The translations under genes were made by a program, and so were the position numbers. 64,000 nt of DNA from CALCEB01 sp035531475 (GTDB lineage Bacteria; Acidobacteriota; Terriglobia; UBA7540). The notes beneath the pieces were generated by a model. The model was not told the DNA's origin and did not search any database. It saw only the letters and a program-made list of their open reading frames with translations. Positions 24,216-32,903 of the stretch are shown piece after piece (within the stretch, counting starts at the first letter, position 1; each line of letters starts with the position of its first letter). Location: assembly GCA_035531475.1 (NCBI GenBank), contig DATKST010000101.1, forward strand, positions 1-64,000, read 5' to 3'.

Positions 24216-25643
24216 ATGAGTGAAACTTCAAATTCCACTGAACTCGTCGTGATTGGGGCGGGACCCGGTGGTTACGCGGCAGCGTTCCTGGGAGCGGACC
24301 TGGGCATGAAGGTTACGCTGATCGGAACGGACAAGAACCCCGGCGGCGTGTGTCTTTACTGCGGATGCATTCCTTCCAAGGCTTTACTGCACGTGGCCAA
24401 ATTGCTCCATGAGACCAAGCAGGCGGCCGATTGGGGCATTCGCTTCGCCGAGCCTAAGATTGAGTTGGACAAGCTTCGCGGCTGGAAACAGTCCGTGGTG
24501 AATAAACTCACCGGCGGCTTGGGCACCTTGAGCAAACAGCGCTCGGTCCGCTACGTTCAGGGCAAGGCCGCATTCCTGGATTCGCAGACCCTCAACCTCC
24601 AGCGCAGCGAAGGCGGCGAGGAGAAACTTGCATTCGGCCACGCCATCATCGCGACCGGATCGAGGCCCGCCAAGGTCCCGGGGCTTTCGCTCGAGAGCAG
24701 CCGGATTCTGGACTCCACCTCCGGGCTCGATTTGCCCGACATCCCAAAGACTCTCCTGGTGATTGGCGGCGGCTACATTGGCCTGGAGCTGGGGACGGTT
24801 TATGCATCATTGGGCACGAAGGTCACTGTGGTCGAGATGACCGGAGGCCTGCTGCCCGGCGCCGATCGCGACCTGGTCCTGCCTCTCTCGAAACGCCTGG
24901 AGAAGATTTTCGACTCCATTTTGCTGAACACTAAAGTTACGGCCATGACCGAAGAGGCCAAAGGCATTCGCATCAAGCTGGAGGGCGAGGGCGCGAAAAA
25001 TCCGGAAATGGTGTTTGAGAAAGTACTCGTTTCCGTTGGCCGGAAACCCAATTCCGATATTCCCGGACTGGACAAGACCGGCATAAGAGTGAATGCCAAG
25101 GGCTTCATCCAGGTTAACCCGCAGCGGCAGACGGATGACTCAAAGATTTATGCCATCGGTGACGTGGCCGGTGAGCCGATGCTGGCGCACAAAGCCACCC
25201 ATGAGGGGAGAACCGCGGTCGAGGCGATTGCCGGACATAAGGTAGCTTTTGAACCGCGCGCTATCCCGGCCGTGGTCTTCACTGACCCGGAAATCGCCTG
25301 GTGTGGCTTGACGGAGACCCAGGCCCAGGCCGAGAACCGCAAAGTGGCAATCGCGCGTTTTCCCTGGGCGGCGTCGGGCCGCGCGGCCACGCTGGACCGC
25401 AATGATGGCGTGACGAAGCTGGTGATCGATCCTGCGACGGAACGGATTCTGGGGGTTGGGATCGCCGGACCAGGAGCGGGCGAACTGATTGCCGAAGGTG
25501 TACTGGCCGTGGAGATGGCCGCGCTCGCCACCGACTTGGCCTTGACCATTCACCCGCACCCGACGCTCTCTGAAACCGTGATGAACGCCGCCGAGATCTT
25601 TTTTGGCACGGCCACCGATTTCTACCGGCCCAAAAAAGTCTGA
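24216..25643 (+). CDS. lpd: Dihydrolipoyl dehydrogenase (E3)
   Basis: 475 residues from the ATG at 24216, preceded by AAGGAGCGAGGCGA; the frame is open further upstream only through the MITE. It reoxidises dihydrolipoyl groups of AceF and, as the only E3 here, presumably SucB. The FAD Rossmann motif is VVIGAGPGGYAAA (12-24), the redox disulphide lies in GGVCLYCGCIPSKALL (Cys46 and Cys51), the NAD motif in VIGGGYIGLELGTVYA, the FAD motif in IYAIGDVAG, and the active-site His-Glu in IHPHPTLSET. A third Cys (Cys49) lies between the redox pair, which is uncommon because Val is usual there. Confidence 0.94.
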   Translation: MSETSNSTELVVIGAGPGGYAAAFLGADLGMKVTLIGTDKNPGGVCLYCGCIPSKALLHVAKLLHETKQAADWGIRFAEPKIELDKLRGWKQSVVNKLTGGLGTLSKQRSVRYVQGKAAFLDSQTLNLQRSEGGEEKLAFGHAIIATGSRPAKVPGLSLESSRILDSTSGLDLPDIPKTLLVIGGGYIGLELGTVYASLGTKVTVVEMTGGLLPGADRDLVLPLSKRLEKIFDSILLNTKVTAMTEEAKGIRIKLEGEGAKNPEMVFEKVLVSVGRKPNSDIPGLDKTGIRVNAKGFIQVNPQRQTDDSKIYAIGDVAGEPMLAHKATHEGRTAVEAIAGHKVAFEPRAIPAVVFTDPEIAWCGLTETQAQAENRKVAIARFPWAASGRAATLDRNDGVTKLVIDPATERILGVGIAGPGAGELIAEGVLAVEMAALATDLALTIHPHPTLSETVMNAAEIFFGTATDFYRPKKV

Positions 25644-25660
25644 CCCGGCGCCCCATCTAT

Positions 25661-27082
25661 TCATTCCACCGGATGCACCGGCAATCCGAAGGGTTTGAGC
25701 TGCTGCTGAATCACGCTCTGTTCGCCCACCGCCACGATCGTCTGCCGCGAAGCCGGAAAGTATTTGCGCCCGGCCTGGTCCACTTCCGCAAAGGTCACCG
25801 TTTGAATTTTTGAACTCTCTTCGCCCAATTCCTGCGGCGGCAACCCGACCACCCAAAGCGATGCGAGCCTCTCCGCAACGGCTTCCTGCAATTGATATTC
25901 GATGGCCCGAATGCCCGTCAAGTAACGTTTGGCTCGGGTCAGTTCTTCGGGCGTGGGGCTGGTGGTGGCCATGCGGTTCATCTGATACAGAATCTCATTC
26001 AGGCTCGCGCCCGTCACCGCATTGCGCACGCTGGCACGGGTTTCCAGCACCCCTGCTTCGCTGCGTTCCTGGATGTCCGCACCGGGCGAATAGGTGTAGC
26101 CTTTGTCCTCGCGAATGTCGTTCACCAGGCGTGAACCGAACATCCCGCCATAAATGGCGTCGGCTACTTCGGCCGCTTCAAAGTCCGCGGAAGATTCCAG
26201 AGGGCCGAATGCGCCCAACCGGAATGCGGTCTGGACGGATCCCTTGCGAGGGACCAGGAAGACGCCGTGAGGATTGTTCTGCACGGGTTGCGGGACGGAA
26301 GCAGCGGGCGACCCCGCGGGCGTCGTCCAGCCGCCCAGCGCCTTTTGAACTGCGTTGGCCATCGGACCCGGATCGAAATCGCCCACCGCGACCAGGATTG
26401 TCCGGTCCGGCCTGAAGCGCATTGCGTAGGCGCGGCGCAATTGGTCCGGCGTCGTAGCGGCAAGCGAAGCTTGCGTTAACGAAGTAACGCTGTAGGGATG
26501 GTTGTCGAACATCTCCCTGGCCAGAGCGCGGTTGGCAAGAAAAGAGGGCTCCGCTTCCGACGCGCGCAGGGAATCCGCCTCATTACGCTTGGCAAGCGCA
26601 ACTTCACTATTCGGAAACGTGGCGTTCTCCAGAACGTCACTGAGAGTTTCGAGAGTGGACGAGGCCCACGACGCAAGAACGCTGATCATCGACTCAGTAA
26701 AATCAGCGTGGGCGTCGCCGGTCAAATCACCACCGTCCGCTTGAAATGCCTCCGCAATCTGGCGGGCGTTTTTGCTTTGAGTGCCTTGGTCGATGGTATC
26801 CATCAAAAGCTTTGACAACCCCGGGCGGTCCTTTGGATCGGAGGCCATGCCGCCTCTCACGGCAACCGCAAACGAGACCTTGGGAAATCCAGCCCGCGAA
26901 ACCATCCATAAGGTCAGCCCGTTTGCCAGACGCTTCTGGACAACTTGTGGCCCGCGAAACGGAACCAACGGGCCGTAAGCCGGCAGGTTTTTTGGCAGAG
27001 GCTGCGTCTTTTCCTGCGTCCATGCGGCTGGAAGAATCATCAGCCCGGCAAGGACGAACACCGTGGCGCGTATCAGCTTCAT
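25661..27082 (-). CDS. M16-family peptidase homologue lacking the zinc motif
   Basis: 473 residues with a signal peptide (MKLIRATVFVLAGLMILPAAWTQ). The fold matches M16 (pitrilysin/MPP-type) proteins, including RAYAMRFRPDRTILVAVGDFD and the C-terminal Y-x-Y-S-P region (DKGYTYSPGADIQ). Where the active partner has H-L-F-E-H, this protein reads LSKLLMDTIDQGTQSKN, so the zinc ligands are absent. It likely forms a dimer with the neighbouring active subunit, like the paired periplasmic M16 proteases of other bacteria. Its start overlaps the stop of the upstream gene by 4 bp, indicating translational coupling. Confidence 0.88.
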   Translation of the reverse strand: MKLIRATVFVLAGLMILPAAWTQEKTQPLPKNLPAYGPLVPFRGPQVVQKRLANGLTLWMVSRAGFPKVSFAVAVRGGMASDPKDRPGLSKLLMDTIDQGTQSKNARQIAEAFQADGGDLTGDAHADFTESMISVLASWASSTLETLSDVLENATFPNSEVALAKRNEADSLRASEAEPSFLANRALAREMFDNHPYSVTSLTQASLAATTPDQLRRAYAMRFRPDRTILVAVGDFDPGPMANAVQKALGGWTTPAGSPAASVPQPVQNNPHGVFLVPRKGSVQTAFRLGAFGPLESSADFEAAEVADAIYGGMFGSRLVNDIREDKGYTYSPGADIQERSEAGVLETRASVRNAVTGASLNEILYQMNRMATTSPTPEELTRAKRYLTGIRAIEYQLQEAVAERLASLWVVGLPPQELGEESSKIQTVTFAEVDQAGRKYFPASRQTIVAVGEQSVIQQQLKPFGLPVHPVE

Positions 27083-28473
27083 GGCCGGCCTCCCTTCGCA
27101 TCATTCACCGTCTTTCCCATCAGCGTCTCGGGGACGCGGCTGATGATGGTGCGGTTGGTATCCACCAAGTATTTTCGACAGAAGGTCATGATCTGGTCCG
27201 AAGTGACCTGAGCGATTTCGTCCGGAATTTTGTTGACCCGGCCGGGATCGCCGTCGAGAAGGGTGAAGTGCGATATCACTGAAGCCCGCTCCACGGGAAT
27301 CTCAAGCTCAGCATACCAGTCGGATCGCATCTTGGCGCGAATGCGTTGAAGCTCAGCTTGTGAGGCGCCGTGGGCGGCCAGGTTCTGAATCACTCCGTCG
27401 TAAGCGGTCAGCACATCGCGCTCAGAAACTTTGGGGGGATAAACAATGAATGAAGTCATCAGGGTGGGACCACCGTATTCGAATGGCGTGCCCAGCGGCC
27501 AGTTAACACCGCCATCCACCTCCAGCGCCACCTTCTTCCGCTTCACCAATGCCTGATAGAGCAACGAGGCCTGCCCGTTTTGAAGCATCTCCCCCACCAC
27601 GGCGCCCACGATGGCGTCCGGAGAAGTGCGTGGGGGCATGCGATAACCGACGGCGAGGGCAGGAACCCGCGCCAGCTTGTCCTCCTCCACAGAACACCTT
27701 TCCGCCTTCTGCGGGGCTTCTTCCACATCCGGCTTCGCCGGGACGGCCCTCCTGGGAATCGAGTCAAAATACTGCTGCGCTTTCTGGAACACTTCCTCCG
27801 GCGTCACATCACCCACCACGGCCAGCACGGCATTATTGGGGGCATGATAGGTTTCAAAGAATTTCCTCACGTCACCGATGTTGGCCGCGTCGAGATCCTT
27901 GAAATCACCGTAGAAGTTATGGGCGTTTGGATACCGGTTGAACGCTTTCTGTGGAAGATCGAGCCAGTAAAAGCTGCCGTAAGGCTGGTTCAAGACGTTA
28001 TCGCGGACTTCTTCCTCCACCACGTTGCGCTGATTATTCAAATTCGCTACCGAAAAATCCAATCCTTTCAGCCGGTCCGCTTCGAGCCACAGCGCAGGGT
28101 TGAGAGCGGAGACGGGAGCGCTCTCAATATATTCAGTGAAGTCGAACCGCGTATCGCCATTGGTAAAACCTCCGCCGCCCTCAACCACCCGGTCAAAAAT
28201 ACCTTTGCGCGCCTCCGGCGTGCCCTCAAACATCATGTGCTCGAAGAGGTGGGCGAAACCGGTGCGGCCCTTCGGTTCAAGCCGAAAACCAATGCCGTAA
28301 GCGATGCACAAGCCAAATGTCGGGGCGGAATCGTCCCGCGACACCACCACCGTCAAGCCGTTGTCGAGCGTCTTCACGGCCAGAGGGACCTTCCACTCCG
28401 GAGGCGTGGCAGGCGCCGCGACCAGCAACGAGCTAAAAACCAATGGTAGAAGCAATGCGTTGAGTTTCTTCAT
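27079..28473 (-). CDS. M16-family zinc peptidase, active subunit
   Basis: 464 residues with a signal peptide (MKKLNALLLPLVFSSLLVAAP). The inverted zinc motif HLFEH occurs in GFAHLFEHMMFEGTPEARKG (about residues 72-91), and the distal Glu ligand is in NVVEEEVRDNV. It is a periplasmic or envelope metallopeptidase that degrades or processes peptides. Its exact substrate is unknown. It is the first gene of a two-gene unit with the inactive homologue, overlapping by 4 bp. The ATG at 28473 is close to a CAGGAG ribosome site. Confidence 0.9.
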   Translation of the reverse strand: MKKLNALLLPLVFSSLLVAAPATPPEWKVPLAVKTLDNGLTVVVSRDDSAPTFGLCIAYGIGFRLEPKGRTGFAHLFEHMMFEGTPEARKGIFDRVVEGGGGFTNGDTRFDFTEYIESAPVSALNPALWLEADRLKGLDFSVANLNNQRNVVEEEVRDNVLNQPYGSFYWLDLPQKAFNRYPNAHNFYGDFKDLDAANIGDVRKFFETYHAPNNAVLAVVGDVTPEEVFQKAQQYFDSIPRRAVPAKPDVEEAPQKAERCSVEEDKLARVPALAVGYRMPPRTSPDAIVGAVVGEMLQNGQASLLYQALVKRKKVALEVDGGVNWPLGTPFEYGGPTLMTSFIVYPPKVSERDVLTAYDGVIQNLAAHGASQAELQRIRAKMRSDWYAELEIPVERASVISHFTLLDGDPGRVNKIPDEIAQVTSDQIMTFCRKYLVDTNRTIISRVPETLMGKTVNDAKGGRP

Positions 28474-29086
28474 TCATGCTCCTGGCGGAAAATGATCGCC
28501 AATCCCTTTGAGACACGTCTCAAACATAAATTCGACGCCAAAAGTTGTCAAGAAATCACGCCGGCCGGTAGTGACTCAATTTGCTCCTTCATCGTCATTC
28601 CCGCGAAAGCGGGAATCCACTCCGAATATCGTAGTAGCGTTCCGAACTCGTGCAAAAAAAGGATTGTACGGAGCATGGATCCCCGCCTTCGCGGGGATGA
28701 CGGTGGCGAACAATGTCACAAAACATCAAACTGAGTCACCACCCGCCGGCCTGAGGGGTTTGCGTCGCGGATCGCGGCTCCCATTCCCGTTACACGGCCA
28801 ATAAGTATTTTGACCTGCGCGTATAATTCCACTAAAATAATCGATTTATACGGCTTGCCAGTAGACCCCGTGGCGGGAGACGAATTCCGGGACTTCAGCA
28901 GCTAAGGCAATGTCTCGCAATTCAGGGGCTCGACCGGCTTGGCCCAAGCCAAAAACCGCAAGGTTCTGAAATGCTGCACGCTGAGTTATGCCTTACGGCT
29001 CAGACCTGCAGATCGTTCTCGTTAGCCCGGCTTGCAAGATTGGGAACAAACCTCGAACCGGCCGGGAGCGCGTCAAAGAGTGGAAT
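28474..29086. other. Divergent intergenic region before aroC
   Basis: It lies between the leftward M16 pair and rightward aroC. A 177-bp element occupies 28567-28743. The stretch 28800-28860 is A+T-rich (CGTATAATTCCACTAAAATAATCGATTTATACGG), with TATAAT-like sequence near 28820, and is the best candidate for the aroC promoter. No other gene is supported. Confidence 0.5.
28567..28743. mobile_element. Family-1-ended element with a different interior and perfect 8-bp duplication
   Basis: The ends GGTAGTGACTCAATTTG and CAAACTGAGTCACCACC are complementary and match family-1 ends. CGCCGGCC flanks both sides exactly (28559-28566 and 28744-28751). The interior is not the CGGCGGTCTCTGACCGCCG stem but paired GTCATTCCCGCGAAAGCGGGAATCC and GGATCCCCGCCTTCGCGGGGATGAC hairpins, the family-4 palindrome also present at about 1122. 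Confidence 0.9.
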
Positions 29087-30262
29087 ATGCTGAAATTTCA
29101 AACCGCTGGCGAGTCGCACGGCCAGGGTCTGATCGCCATTGTCTCCGGCCTGCCGGCAGGTTTGCGCGTGGATTCTGCCTTCGTCAACCGCGAATTGAAG
29201 CGCCGCATGGGTGGCTATGGCCGCGGAGGCCGGATGAAAATCGAGTCGGACACGGCGCAATTCATTTCCGGCGTCCGGCACGGAGAAACCATTGGATCTC
29301 CCATTGCCTTGGTCATCGAAAATCGCGACTGGGCAAATTGGAAGGATGCGATGGCGGTGGAGGACCAGCCCGAATCGCGCGCCAAGTATAAGCCACTCTC
29401 GCCGCCCCGGCCTGGCCACGCCGACCTGGCCGGCTGCTTGAAGTACAACTTCAAGGACGCGCGCTACGTGCTGGAGCGCGCGAGCGCCCGGGAAACGGCG
29501 GCGAGGGTGGGCGCAGGGTCGCTGGCCAAACTGTTTTTGGGAGCGATGGGAGTGCAAGTGGCCAGCCACGTGGTGGCGGTGGGAAGTGTGACGCTGGGTC
29601 CGGCGCCGGTGCCCTTTCAGGCCATCCTCGCACTGCAAAGCAAGGAAGAAATCGTCATGAGCTGTGTGGATGAGGAAGTTGAAGCGAAGATGAAAGAGGA
29701 AGTTGACCGGGCCACCGAGAACCGCGATACGGTGGGCGGCATCTTTGAAGTTCGCGCTGCGGGCGTTCCGCCCGGCCTCGGCTCCTGCGCGCAATGGGAT
29801 GAGAGGCTGGACGGGCAGCTTGCCCAGGCGATCATGTCCATTCAAGCGGTAAAAGGCGTGGAGATCGGCGAGGCTTATATGAACGCCCTGCGCCCCGGCT
29901 CCGCCGTGCAGGATGAGATCGGTTACGACCGCAACACCTCCCATTTCACGCGCAAATCGAACCGCGCGGGTGGCCTGGAAGGCGGCATGACCAACGGCGA
30001 AGAAATTGTGGTTCGCGGCTATTTGAAGCCCATCTCCACGCTGCGGCGGCCGCTCGAATCCGTAGATTTCGGGACGCGTGAACCCGTGAAAGCGGCATAC
30101 GAGCGCTCGGATGTGTGCGTGGTCCCGGCCGCCGGCGTGGTGGGCGAAGCCATGATAGCATTGACGCTCGCTCGCGCCATGCTTGAGAAGTTTGGCGGCG
30201 ATTCCATGATGGAGACGCGGCGCAATCTTGCAGGCTACCGTGAACAAGTGAGGCAATTTTAG
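29087..30262 (+). CDS. aroC: Chorismate synthase
   Basis: 391 residues from the ATG at 29087 (MLKFQTAGESHGQGLIAIVSG). The enzyme converts EPSP to chorismate with reduced FMN, the last shikimate step, and feeds aromatic amino acids. Signatures are GESHGQGL near the start, the RMGGYGRGGRMKIESD block, RPGHADLAG, the RASARETAARVG signature and, toward the C-terminus, KPISTL. Length is typical. A family-3 hairpin follows the stop. The upstream open frame with a TTG start is not needed. Confidence 0.95.
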   Translation: MLKFQTAGESHGQGLIAIVSGLPAGLRVDSAFVNRELKRRMGGYGRGGRMKIESDTAQFISGVRHGETIGSPIALVIENRDWANWKDAMAVEDQPESRAKYKPLSPPRPGHADLAGCLKYNFKDARYVLERASARETAARVGAGSLAKLFLGAMGVQVASHVVAVGSVTLGPAPVPFQAILALQSKEEIVMSCVDEEVEAKMKEEVDRATENRDTVGGIFEVRAAGVPPGLGSCAQWDERLDGQLAQAIMSIQAVKGVEIGEAYMNALRPGSAVQDEIGYDRNTSHFTRKSNRAGGLEGGMTNGEEIVVRGYLKPISTLRRPLESVDFGTREPVKAAYERSDVCVVPAAGVVGEAMIALTLARAMLEKFGGDSMMETRRNLAGYREQVRQF

Positions 30263-30292
30263 CGAGGCTCCGCCTCAGACCGGCTGGTCGTG

Positions 30293-30365
30293 ACCCCCTC
30301 ACCCGTCCCGCTACGCGGGCCACCCTCTCCCCCAATTCGAGGGAGAGGGATTGGAGGTAAGGGGC
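30293..30365. repeat. Family-3 palindromic repeat
   Basis: CCCCCTCACCCGTCCCGCTACGCGGGCCACCCTCTCCC, centre AATTCGA, then GGGAGAGGG...TAAGGGG. It lies between aroC and def, 48 bp before the def start. Confidence 0.7.
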
Positions 30366-30412
30366 TCGGGCGGCGGCTGCAACGCTCAAGCCCGCCGGTA
30401 TAAATTAAGACT

Positions 30413-30922
30413 ATGATCTATCCCATTGTGAAATACGGTGAACCCGTTCTCGAAACATCCTCCGCAGACATCACGGCATTCGATGCAGAACTCGAAAAGC
30501 TGGTTAGTGACATGTTTGAAACCATGTATGCGGCCCGAGGCGTGGGCTTGGCGGCGCCGCAAATCGGAATCGGCAAGCGGCTGTGCGTCATCGACGTCAC
30601 CACCGGCGAGGACCCAAGGTCGCGGCTGGTGCTGGCGAATCCTGTCATTCTCTCCAACGAAGGGAACCAGACCGACGAGGAGGGTTGCCTGAGTCTGCCC
30701 AACCTCCGGGCGTCCACCCCGCGCCCTATGAAAGCCAAAGTGCGCGCCCAGGACGTTCATGGCACGGAATTCGAAATGTCCGGCGAGGGGTTGCTGGCGC
30801 GTGCTTTCTGCCACGAAATCGATCACTTGAAAGGCACACTTTTCATTCAACATCTCAGCAAACTGAAACGGGATTCAATTCGGCGCAAGGTGCGGAAAAT
30901 GGTGAAGGCCGGAGAATGGTGA
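30413..30922 (+). CDS. def: Peptide deformylase
   Basis: 169 residues. It removes the formyl group from nascent N-terminal Met in the cytoplasm. All three family motifs are intact: GVGLAAPQIG (about residues 43-52), EGCLSLP (Cys metal ligand) and HEIDHLKG (two His ligands and catalytic Glu). The C-terminal helix is Lys/Arg-rich (KRDSIRRKVRKM), as in Gram-negative-type enzymes. fmt follows in the same direction about 108 bp later, so formyl addition and removal are paired. Confidence 0.95.
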   Translation: MIYPIVKYGEPVLETSSADITAFDAELEKLVSDMFETMYAARGVGLAAPQIGIGKRLCVIDVTTGEDPRSRLVLANPVILSNEGNQTDEEGCLSLPNLRASTPRPMKAKVRAQDVHGTEFEMSGEGLLARAFCHEIDHLKGTLFIQHLSKLKRDSIRRKVRKMVKAGEW

Positions 30923-31030
30923 GCGGGCTTTGAAGGCGCGGCTCACCTCCCATTGGAATGCGGACTGGTTTCCGGCGACGGCAGGCGCCTGCGACGCTAT
31001 CACCTCAAACTATCTTTGCTAATACTGATC

Positions 31031-31972
31031 ATGCGGATCATTTTTTGCGGCACTCCTCAGTTCGCGGTTCCCACCCTCGAGCAGTTGATCGAAGAGAAAT
31101 TTGAAATTGGCCTGGTGGTAACGAACCCCGACGAACCCCAGGGCCGGGGCTACCAGATGAAAGCATCTCCAGTAAAGGAGGCCGCAGCCAGAGCTGGACT
31201 GAAAGTCTTCCAGCCCGCCAAACTCAAGGATCCGTCCGTTCAGGAAGTCATCACCAGCGTCCACCCTGAAGCCATTATCGTGGTGGCTTACGGCCATATT
31301 ATTCCCGGCTGGATGATTGATCTCCCACCCTTCGGCGCTATCAACCTTCACGCTTCATTGCTGCCCAAGTATCGCGGCGCCGCCCCCATTCCGTGGTCGA
31401 TTGTCCGGGGCGAGAGCGTTACTGGAGTGACGACCATGAAGATCGGGCGTGGCCTGGACACCGGTCCCATCCTGCTCCAAGAGGAAATAGCCATCGGCCC
31501 TGGCGACACTTCGGAAACGCTGGTCGAGCAGCTCAGCGTCATCGGCGCCAGCTTGATGATGAAAACGCTCCGGCGGATTGAATCGGCAAATATCGAACCC
31601 AGGCCGCAGGATGAGAGCGTGGCGACTTATGCCCCCATCCTCAGAAAGGAAGATGGGCGAATCGAGTGGAAAAAGTCAGCGGATGAAATCTGGAAGCTGG
31701 TGCGTGGCATGCGGCCCTGGCCTACCGCCTTCACCACGTTCCGGGGTCGCGGGTTACAAATCTGGGCAGTGGCTCCGGCAGCGGAGGTGGTCGATTCTTC
31801 TGTGCCATCGGGCACCTTGCGCACCGAACCCAAGCGGCTACTGGTGGCCTGCGGCGATTCTTCGTGGCTCGAAATTCAGGAACTTCAGCTTGAGGGGCGC
31901 AGGCGCATGGGAGCAACTGAATTCCTGAACGGGGTGCGGCTCCGCCCGGATGACAAACTGGGAGGACCGTGA
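31031..31972 (+). CDS. fmt: Methionyl-tRNA formyltransferase
   Basis: 313 residues from the ATG at 31031 (MRIIFCGTPQFAVPTLEQL); a further upstream start would add a non-conserved leader. It formylates Met-tRNAi using 10-formyl-THF. Motifs are the RIIFCGTPQFAVP N-terminus, NLHASLLPKYRGAAPIPW (catalytic Asn and His; SLLPKYRGAAPI is the formyltransferase signature), GVTTMKIGRGLDTGPIL, and a C-terminal OB-type domain from about 205. Forms a conserved pair with def. Confidence 0.95.
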   Translation: MRIIFCGTPQFAVPTLEQLIEEKFEIGLVVTNPDEPQGRGYQMKASPVKEAAARAGLKVFQPAKLKDPSVQEVITSVHPEAIIVVAYGHIIPGWMIDLPPFGAINLHASLLPKYRGAAPIPWSIVRGESVTGVTTMKIGRGLDTGPILLQEEIAIGPGDTSETLVEQLSVIGASLMMKTLRRIESANIEPRPQDESVATYAPILRKEDGRIEWKKSADEIWKLVRGMRPWPTAFTTFRGRGLQIWAVAPAAEVVDSSVPSGTLRTEPKRLLVACGDSSWLEIQELQLEGRRRMGATEFLNGVRLRPDDKLGGP

Positions 31973-32025
31973 GCCTGGAATGTGCAATTTCTTTACGGGG
32001 CGAGCGGCGGCGCTCCGTGGCATAG

Positions 32026-32136
32026 GACCCATGCTGTTCACTTAGGGCCCATTGGAGAATAAACGCACACGGTTGAACCAGAGACCCTCACCCACCGCTG
32101 CGCGGTCCCCCCTCTCCCCGCAAGCGGGGAGAGGGC
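32026..32136. repeat. Lone family-2 arm followed by a family-3 hairpin
   Basis: CCATGCTGTTCACTTAGGG (32028-32046) matches a family-2 arm but has no partner nearby. At 32085-32136 lies a family-3 hairpin, CCCTCACCC plus CTCTCCCCGC-AA-GCGGGGAGAG. It looks like a family-2 element that carried a family-3 hairpin (as at 59618-59814) and lost one end. Confidence 0.6.
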
Positions 32137-32258
32137 AGTTCATCCGCATTCGTCATGGGGCTTAGGGCAGATTAGACGGTGTTAGGCTGTTCCTGATATC
32201 GTTGATGGAGATTGGCTGGTTTCGGGCCAAAGCTTGGGCGAAGAGAGAGAGGTGATTT

Positions 32259-32903
32259 ATGAAACTCATGAATCTTGATATCCGTCGCTTCGCGCATGAC
32301 ACGTTCCGCATTGCCGGGACCAAGGTGATTTACATCGATCCGTTTCAGGTAAAGGACCGCGACCGGGCAGAAATCCTGCTTCTGACTCACGACCATTTCG
32401 ACCATTGCAGCCCCGAGGATTGTGAGAAGGTCCTTACTCCGCAGACCACCATTGTGGCCAGCGTGCGCTGCAAGGACGGGTTGAAGAACATCAAGGCCAA
32501 AACGATCCACCTTGTCGAACCCGGTCAAAAGACGACTGTAGATGAAGTGCAAATCGAAGCGGTCGCAGCCTACAACATCAACAAATTCCGCGAACCGGGC
32601 CAGCCGTTTCACCCTCAAGGCGGCGGCGGTTGCGGCTTCGTGATTCAGATAGACGGCACCAAGGTCTACCACGCGGGCGATACCGACTGCATCCCGGAGA
32701 TGAGCTCCATCCGTTGCGATATTGCGCTGCTCCCGGTATCCGGAACTTACGTGATGACAGCGGAGGAAGCGGCAGACGCGGCTCGCGCTGTCAATCCAAA
32801 GACCGCCATCCCCATGCATTACGGCGCAATCGTCGGCACACAGGCGGATGCGGAGAAATTCAAATCTCTGGTGAAAAATTGCCAGGTTGAGATCCTCGGA
32901 TGA
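32259..32903 (+). CDS. Metallo-beta-lactamase-fold hydrolase
   Basis: 214 residues with GAGAGAGAGGTG before the ATG. The metal motif THDHFDHCSPED (H-x-H-x-D-H) around residue 45 is followed by YHAGDTDCIPEM and a C-terminal IPMHYG histidine. It belongs to the UPF0173/UlaG-like group of small MBL-fold hydrolases. The substrate is unknown. The last codons overlap the downstream PIG-L gene by 4 bp (ATGA), suggesting a shared transcript and translational coupling, so the two may act on related carbohydrate or amide substrates. Confidence 0.85.
   Translation: MKLMNLDIRRFAHDTFRIAGTKVIYIDPFQVKDRDRAEILLLTHDHFDHCSPEDCEKVLTPQTTIVASVRCKDGLKNIKAKTIHLVEPGQKTTVDEVQIEAVAAYNINKFREPGQPFHPQGGGGCGFVIQIDGTKVYHAGDTDCIPEMSSIRCDIALLPVSGTYVMTAEEAADAARAVNPKTAIPMHYGAIVGTQADAEKFKSLVKNCQVEILG

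Noticed and set aside
28988..29086. Extended N-terminus of chorismate synthase from an upstream TTG
   Set aside because: The added 33 residues are not like the family, and the ATG at 29087 begins the conserved MLKFQTAGESHGQG.
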